This document shows, piece by piece, positions 59,484-64,000 of a stretch of 64,000 nucleotides of DNA; positions within the stretch are counted from its first letter, which is position 1, and every line of letters begins with the position of its first letter. The DNA is from Fibrobacter sp. UWB11 (GTDB lineage Bacteria; Fibrobacterota; Fibrobacteria; Fibrobacterales; Fibrobacteraceae): contig NZ_FSRT01000001.1 of NCBI RefSeq assembly GCF_900143015.1, positions 1,116,001 through 1,180,000 of the forward strand, read 5' to 3'. The translations under genes and the position numbers were made by a program. The notes beneath the pieces were generated by a model. That model saw only the letters and a program-made list of their open reading frames with translations, made no database searches and had not been told where the DNA came from.

Positions 59484-60416
59484 CTATGTCTGGCTCATTA
59501 TATATCTCAAAACCAATTGCGTTTCTTCGGCGCTGCGGTTGACGATTTCTGCAATAGTTCTGCGGGCTTGTTCGCCTTCTGGCGCCGGGTAGAGCGGGTA
59601 TACGTGCCCTAGTTCTTCACCGACATGGAGGGTGACGTTTACGCCTTCAGCCTTGAGTTTTTCGTTGCATTTTACGATGTCGGGATAGAATACTTCCCAG
59701 GTTCCTACGAAAATATCGGTGGGCGGGAGCCCTTGCATGTTGCCGTAAAGCGGCGAAACCATCGGATTGTGCGCATCCATGCCGTCTGCCCAAGATAGAC
59801 CAAATTGATGAAGTTCGTCGATATGAAGCCAGTTATCATATTCTTCAATAGATTTATCACCGCCTGTGATATCGACCCAGGGAGAAATCAAGACGATATG
59901 CAGGGGCAAGGGGAGCGATTGTTCGTTGATTTCTTCAGAAAGCGCGAGTGAAAATCCGCCGCCGGCGCTGTCGCCCATGATAATGATGCGGCTTGCAGGA
60001 ATGCGCTTTGTCAATTCGCGGTAGAGTTCCAGCACAAGCGTGTGAGCTTCTAACGCGGTATGGTTCGGCAAAAGAGGGTAGTCGGGCATCACCAAGCCGC
60101 AACCAGTTGCTTTTGATAGTTCGGCTAGCATTTTCCAATGGAATAGTTGAAAGCCTTGCCTGTAACCGCCGCCGTGGAGGTATAGGATTACGGGCTTGGT
60201 GTCATCGGATGCCGCCATTTCGAGAACGCGCATGCTCTTGATTTGGTATTCCTTTACCGGACGCTTGAATTTTACTTGTTTCGGAATACCGAAAGAAATC
60301 TCACCCTGAGTCTCTGGCATTGCGCAATTATCGATATTGCTATAGGCATAGGCCAAAGTGGCGATAGCAACGAGCGTAAATAATATGCAGGGCAGGAGTT
60401 TCTTTACTTTTTTCAT
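59484..60416 (-). CDS. Alpha/beta hydrolase, hormone-sensitive-lipase-like esterase
   Basis: 310 residues. An N-terminal hydrophobic helix (LLPCILFTLVAIATLAYAY) exports or anchors it. Family IV esterase motifs: oxyanion 'YLHGGGYRQGF' (~80), nucleophile 'MGDSAGGGFSLAL' (Ser ~150), acid near 'IFVGTWEVFYPD', and His in 'EELGHVYPL' (~275). Such enzymes hydrolyse short acyl esters, and exported ones in plant-fibre degraders often act as acetyl-xylan or feruloyl esterases, though this is not shown here. Single gene; 90 bases of AT-rich sequence separate it from the GGDEF gene upstream. Confidence 0.88.
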   Translation of the reverse strand: MKKVKKLLPCILFTLVAIATLAYAYSNIDNCAMPETQGEISFGIPKQVKFKRPVKEYQIKSMRVLEMAASDDTKPVILYLHGGGYRQGFQLFHWKMLAELSKATGCGLVMPDYPLLPNHTALEAHTLVLELYRELTKRIPASRIIIMGDSAGGGFSLALSEEINEQSLPLPLHIVLISPWVDITGGDKSIEEYDNWLHIDELHQFGLSWADGMDAHNPMVSPLYGNMQGLPPTDIFVGTWEVFYPDIVKCNEKLKAEGVNVTLHVGEELGHVYPLYPAPEGEQARRTIAEIVNRSAEETQLVLRYIMSQT

Positions 60417-60507
60417 ACGGGAATGGCAACTTGCTGTTGCTTTTGCACAACAGTCGGCATGCCAATATACCTATTCCCACAAGCGTATGTCAAGTAAAAT
60501 TTTTTCA

Positions 60508-62226
60508 TTATCTTACGAGTGTCGATTTCATCACAGACTTCATGGCGTACATGCGCTCATCTGCGAGTTGATATACTTTTTCTGAATCGGCAAGTTCCGT
60601 ATTTTCGGAATTGGTATTTGTGCTGTTCGAAAATTCATGCCTGTAGGCTACACCATAGGCGGCTTCTAGAGGCGTAAGCAATTTTTTGCTATTCCGTTCT
60701 TGGAATACCTTCATCTTTGCTAAAGCGACTTCGACTTCATCAATATGTTCTACGCGTATGATGGCTAAAAATTCATCGCCACCCATGCGGATGCTTGTTC
60801 CGATTTCAGCAAAAGCATCGTGGAATGACATCGCGAAAGCCTTAATCAGTTGGTCGCCTTCGTGGTGACCGTAACGGTCATTGACTAGTTTAAGGCCGTT
60901 CATGTCGATACTCACTATTGCAAAATCCGCTGTAGACGAATCTAAAATATCAAAGATTTGCTGGCATTTGGTGCGGTTGTAAATCCCTGTCAGCGAATCT
61001 CTATAAGCAATTTCCTTCAAGACGTCTTTCTCTGTTTTGGCTGACATCAAACGGTACGTATACACGATATAACTCATGACAAGTAGAATTATAAATGAGA
61101 GCGTGCCGAGCGGGAGCCATGTTATTCCGAGCATGGTATGTTCCAAACGGAAGAGTGTCATCACATTAAAACGGATGAGTTCGAGAATTGAAAATGCTCC
61201 GAAAGTGAATATACCTGCTGCTAAAAATTTAGTCGGAGTATCCAAAAGGTTCTTCTTTGAAATTACTGCGGCAAATAAGTAAACAACGCATAAAATGACG
61301 TATGCGTGGAAAACCCATAATGATTGCGGGAAATGTACGATATCGGTGTAGTTCAGAATGGATGTCGTTACAAATATCAGTACGTCGATACTTGCAACGA
61401 TAATTAAGCCTCGCCAAAGGATCTTGCCAATCTGCTTGTAACGCATGTGGAGCAAAAGCAAATAGAGGGGCAACGGAGAAATGTAAAGGCACGAGTATTC
61501 AAGGCTGGTGTTGAATGCTAAATTATACGAGAACAGTTGGAATACTTTTGTGAAGCATAGAGTCCATATTCCTAGACATATAGACAAAAATCCAATCATC
61601 ATGATTTGGAAAAATTTCATTCTGTAGAATATCATTCCTGCGCTGAGGAACAGAGCCAATATGCCGAATAGCACGAGGAACAGGCCTATTACCAATGCTA
61701 TAGAATGTCGTGCATAAAAGTCCCCAAAGGCATAGTTTGACGGAAGAATTTCAAATGAGGGGAGTACATTCCATATGTCATCTTCTGAAAAGTAAAACTT
61801 TAACTCTAATGTTTTGCCTTTGACTAAAGATATGCCTAGATAGACAAAATGAACTCCGTTTCCGACAAGCTTGTGTTCTTTGTAATTCTTTTCACTGTTT
61901 GAATAGATTTTATGTCCATCGCGATACGCTTCAACAAAAGACTGGTATGTCTTAAAACGAAGTACCGGATTGTAGGGGATTTCGTTAGTAAGAGTTCTTC
62001 TTAAAATGAGCGAGTCCCCTCGGACGACTTTATCGTTTATTACGTATGTTTCGGTGGATTGTATTTGAGTTGTGTCTCCATGGTAAATGAGAGTCCAACC
62101 ATGGTTTAGCTTGATTACGGAATCGTAGACGCCCAGTTGACGTATCGTAAAAACAGCAAGGCTAATAAGAACTATCAGCAGTACTGTTACTAAACTTGCA
62201 AAAAACTTTGGGCGTCTATCTAGCAT
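60508..62226 (-). CDS. Membrane diguanylate cyclase (7TM + GGDEF)
   Basis: 572 residues. TM1 at ~8-28, an extracytoplasmic sensor domain ~30-170 (jelly-roll type as in 7TMR-DISM extracellular domains), then seven TM helices ~175-390, a short coiled linker, and a C-terminal GGDEF domain from ~405 ('YRDSLTGIYNRTKCQQIF', 'AIVSIDMNGLKLVNDRYGHHEGD', active site 'IRMGGDEFLAII'). It makes cyclic di-GMP from two GTP. The inhibitory I-site (RxxD five residues before GGDEF) is replaced by 'FAEI', so product inhibition is probably absent. Signal unknown. Confidence 0.9.
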   Translation of the reverse strand: MLDRRPKFFASLVTVLLIVLISLAVFTIRQLGVYDSVIKLNHGWTLIYHGDTTQIQSTETYVINDKVVRGDSLILRRTLTNEIPYNPVLRFKTYQSFVEAYRDGHKIYSNSEKNYKEHKLVGNGVHFVYLGISLVKGKTLELKFYFSEDDIWNVLPSFEILPSNYAFGDFYARHSIALVIGLFLVLFGILALFLSAGMIFYRMKFFQIMMIGFLSICLGIWTLCFTKVFQLFSYNLAFNTSLEYSCLYISPLPLYLLLLHMRYKQIGKILWRGLIIVASIDVLIFVTTSILNYTDIVHFPQSLWVFHAYVILCVVYLFAAVISKKNLLDTPTKFLAAGIFTFGAFSILELIRFNVMTLFRLEHTMLGITWLPLGTLSFIILLVMSYIVYTYRLMSAKTEKDVLKEIAYRDSLTGIYNRTKCQQIFDILDSSTADFAIVSIDMNGLKLVNDRYGHHEGDQLIKAFAMSFHDAFAEIGTSIRMGGDEFLAIIRVEHIDEVEVALAKMKVFQERNSKKLLTPLEAAYGVAYRHEFSNSTNTNSENTELADSEKVYQLADERMYAMKSVMKSTLVR

Positions 62227-62263
62227 AATCTATATAAATATAGTTCACTTTTCGCTCAAAATC

Positions 62264-62291
62264 AAAAAAATGGCGGCTCAAGTCCGCCATT
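62264..62291 (-). terminator. Terminator of fabF
   Basis: AATGGCGG / CCGCCATT stem with ACTTGAG loop; minus-strand reading ends in seven T residues, 30 bases after the stop at 62321. Confidence 0.85.
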
Positions 62292-62320
62292 CTCGGTTGC
62301 AAATCCTTTTGTAAAAGAAT

Positions 62321-63574
62321 TTATACGTTGTACTTCTTTATCACCACAATGCCGTTGTGGCCGCCAAAGCCAAGCGAGGCCGATACGGCAACATCGATGT
62401 TCCCTTCAACGCCCTTGTGCGGCACGTAGTCGAGGTCGCATTCTGCGTCCGGGTTGTCGAGGTTGATGGTGGCGGGGTAGAACGAATCGCGAATAGCAAG
62501 CGTACTGATCATTGCTTCGATAACGCCTGCCGCACCGACGCAGTGGCCGGTCATGCTCTTGGTGCTAGAGACCTTGATCTTGTAGGCATGTTCGCCGAGC
62601 GCAATTTTCAGCATCTGCGTTTCGGTGAGGTCGTTCAAGTGCGTCGAAGTGCCGTGGGCATTGTAGTAGTCCACGTCGGTCGGGGCGATGCCGGCGTCTT
62701 TCAAAGCCTTGATCATTGCCTTGGCGCAGGTTTCTCCACCCGGGCGCGGACTTGTGATGTGGTAGGCGTCGGCAGAAGAACCGTAACCGGCGACTTCGGC
62801 GTAAATCTTTGCACCGCGGGCCTTGGCGTGTTCGAGTTCTTCGAGCACGAGGATGGCACCTGCTTCACCCATCACGAATCCACTGCGGTCTTTGTCGAAG
62901 GGGCGGGATGCTTTTTCGGGTGCGTCGTTGAACTTGTCGGTAAGGGCGTGCATGCCCGCAAAGCTCTTGATGGAGTAGTCCGTGATGGCACTTTCGGAAC
63001 CGCCGGCGAGGCAGACGTCCAGTCGACCCGAGCGGACGGCGTCAAGGGCAACGCCGATGGCGTCCGTGCCGGAGGCACAGGCGGTACAAACGGTGTGTGC
63101 TGAACCCGTGATGCCAAGGGCGATGGAAACGTTTGCGCAAGCTTCGTTTGCAATGAGTTCGGGCATGGCGAGCGGCGAAACACGACGGCGGCCACCTTCG
63201 AGATACTTGCAATAAGTTTCTTCGACAACGTCCATGCCGGCAAGGCCGTTACCGGCGACAATGCCTGTGGTGTCCTCGGCGAGCATTTCTCGGCTGAGGC
63301 TTGCGTCCTTGACTGCTTCGTTTGCGGCGGCGACGAGGAATTGCGTGAAGCGGGCCATGCGGCGGGCTTCCTTCGGGTCGATGCCGTGTTCTTCGGGCTT
63401 AAAATCCTTGACTTCTGCAGCGATTTTCACCGGGCAGTTCGTTGCATCGAACAATGTGATGGGGCCGATGCCGCACTTGCCTTGCTTGATGGATGCCCAA
63501 AGTTCGGGGGCGGACTTGCCTACGGGGGTCACCGCGCCCATACCAGTAATAACAACTCTTCTTCTATTCGTCAT
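62321..63574 (-). CDS. fabF: 3-oxoacyl-[acyl-carrier-protein] synthase II
   Basis: 417 residues. Elongates fatty acids by condensing malonyl-ACP with acyl-ACP. Catalytic triad: Cys in 'VCTACASGTDAIG' (~167), His in 'YNAHGTSTHLNDL' (~306), His in 'STKSMTGHCVGAAG' (~343). N-terminal 'VVITGMGAVTPVGKS' and C-terminal 'ASLGFGGHNGIVVIKKY' are standard. No acpP or other fab genes are next to it; single-gene unit with its own terminator. Confidence 0.97.
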   Translation of the reverse strand: MTNRRRVVITGMGAVTPVGKSAPELWASIKQGKCGIGPITLFDATNCPVKIAAEVKDFKPEEHGIDPKEARRMARFTQFLVAAANEAVKDASLSREMLAEDTTGIVAGNGLAGMDVVEETYCKYLEGGRRRVSPLAMPELIANEACANVSIALGITGSAHTVCTACASGTDAIGVALDAVRSGRLDVCLAGGSESAITDYSIKSFAGMHALTDKFNDAPEKASRPFDKDRSGFVMGEAGAILVLEELEHAKARGAKIYAEVAGYGSSADAYHITSPRPGGETCAKAMIKALKDAGIAPTDVDYYNAHGTSTHLNDLTETQMLKIALGEHAYKIKVSSTKSMTGHCVGAAGVIEAMISTLAIRDSFYPATINLDNPDAECDLDYVPHKGVEGNIDVAVSASLGFGGHNGIVVIKKYNV

Positions 63575-63660
63575 ATAGGACTAAGATAGCTTTTTTGGAA
63601 TGGTAATTGTAATTATATAGGGGTATAATAGGATATATTTGCTTTTTCTATATTTACAAT

Positions 63661-63690
63661 GTCATCCCCGACTTGTTCGGGGATCGCCAT
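63661..63690. repeat. Intergenic palindromic repeat
   Basis: GTCATCCCCGA-CTTGT-TCGGGGATCGCC in the divergent region between fabF and the radical SAM gene. Confidence 0.7.
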
Positions 63691-63752
63691 ACACAGTATT
63701 TATTATTGATACTTTTTTGGTGGCATAAAACATTTTGAATGAGGTCTATGGC

Positions 63753-64000
63753 ATGATCGTCTCTTGGATGACAACGAATAAGTGTAACTTGACGTGCAAA
63801 CACTGCTATCAGGATGCTGGCGAAAATAAATCAGCCGAACTCACGACTTCAGAAGCGATCAAGCTCATTGACGAAATAGCCAAGGCCGGATTCAAGATTA
63901 TGATTTTCAGCGGTGGCGAACCTATGACACGCCCGGATATCGTGGAACTTGTGGCCCATGCCCGCGAACGCGGACTCCGCCCGGTTTTTGGCACGAACGG
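63753..64000 (+). CDS. Radical SAM protein, NirJ2/AhbD-like (N-terminal part, cut by window end)
   Basis: 82 residues are visible from ATG 63753 (GAGG about 8 bases upstream). Cluster motif Cys11-x3-Cys15-x2-Cys18 ('CNLTCKHCYQDAGE'), then 'IMIFSGGEPMTRPDI' (SAM-binding GGEP) and 'GLRPVFGTNG'. The opening 'MIVSWMTTNKCNL' resembles NirJ2 proteins that accompany NirJ1/AhbC in anaerobes with the siroheme-dependent heme route; such a protein may do the last oxidative decarboxylations to heme b (AhbD role). Other radical SAM families share this core, so the name needs the missing C-terminus. Confidence 0.7.
   Translation, partial: MIVSWMTTNKCNLTCKHCYQDAGENKSAELTTSEAIKLIDEIAKAGFKIMIFSGGEPMTRPDIVELVAHARERGLRPVFGTN

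Overview
The window looks like chromosomal DNA of a Fibrobacter-type bacterium (Fibrobacter succinogenes or a close relative). The evidence is a lipoprotein with the 'Fibrobacter succinogenes major paralogous' domain (38.9 kb), an aminoglycoside-phosphotransferase-like kinase of a Fibrobacter paralogous family (2.6 kb), a pyruvate:ferredoxin oxidoreductase, several fast-diverging exported proteins and lipoproteins, and palindromic repeats of the 'GTCAT...ATGAC' kind scattered between genes. No tRNA, rRNA, CRISPR array or insertion sequence was recognised. All calls come from reading the sequence; no database search was run.

Layout. 0-9 kb: the end of a barrel-like surface protein, purB, a kinase, a GCS2-type glutamate-cysteine-ligase-like enzyme paired with a RimK/ATP-grasp ligase, then two exported proteins. 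9-18 kb: mfd, a TatD-like hydrolase, an Ala-rich porin-like protein, exported proteins, a PIN protein. 18-30 kb: gatB, a PurO-type IMP cyclohydrolase, a double-GntR/LacI-like regulator, trmFO, a stand-alone AICAR transformylase, a NifU-like protein that has lost its scaffold cysteines, glgC. 29.5-33.3 kb: an unusual locus with a tandem cystatin-like protein, a small beta protein, a two-helix membrane protein, and an operon of ECF sigma factor, multi-TM protein and PrsW-like intramembrane protease; a 32-bp element is repeated three times here. 33.3-41 kb: a nifJ 3' fragment, nifJ, N-formylglutamate amidohydrolase-like and C39-peptidase-like genes, tgt. 41-43.6 kb: a large InlB-repeat protein. 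43.6-56.2 kb: a nearly complete tetrapyrrole cluster. 56-63.6 kb: acyl-CoA synthetase, DUF2334-like deacetylase, esterase, GGDEF protein, fabF. The right edge cuts a radical SAM gene (NirJ2/AhbD-like).

How genes work together. hemA, hemL, hemB and hemC lead from glutamyl-tRNA to hydroxymethylbilane. A CobA-HemD fusion and a CbiX-Met8 fusion make siroheme. An AhbA-AhbB fusion and AhbC/NirJ1 carry siroheme towards iron-coproporphyrin, and the radical SAM gene at the right edge is a candidate for the last step. The window therefore encodes the siroheme-dependent heme route and shows no protoporphyrin-route gene. For purines, purB, stand-alone AICAR transformylase and PurO supply the last steps to IMP and AMP without a bifunctional PurH.

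Two observations stand out. First, palindromic repeats like the intergenic ones lie in frame inside at least four tetrapyrrole enzymes, adding about 10-25 residues each at linkers or surface positions, similar in principle to Rickettsia palindromic elements. Second, the 29.5-33.3 kb locus has the parts of a self-contained envelope-signalling regulon: an ECF sigma factor, a PrsW-like protease, membrane proteins, cystatin-like inhibitors and a shared upstream element.
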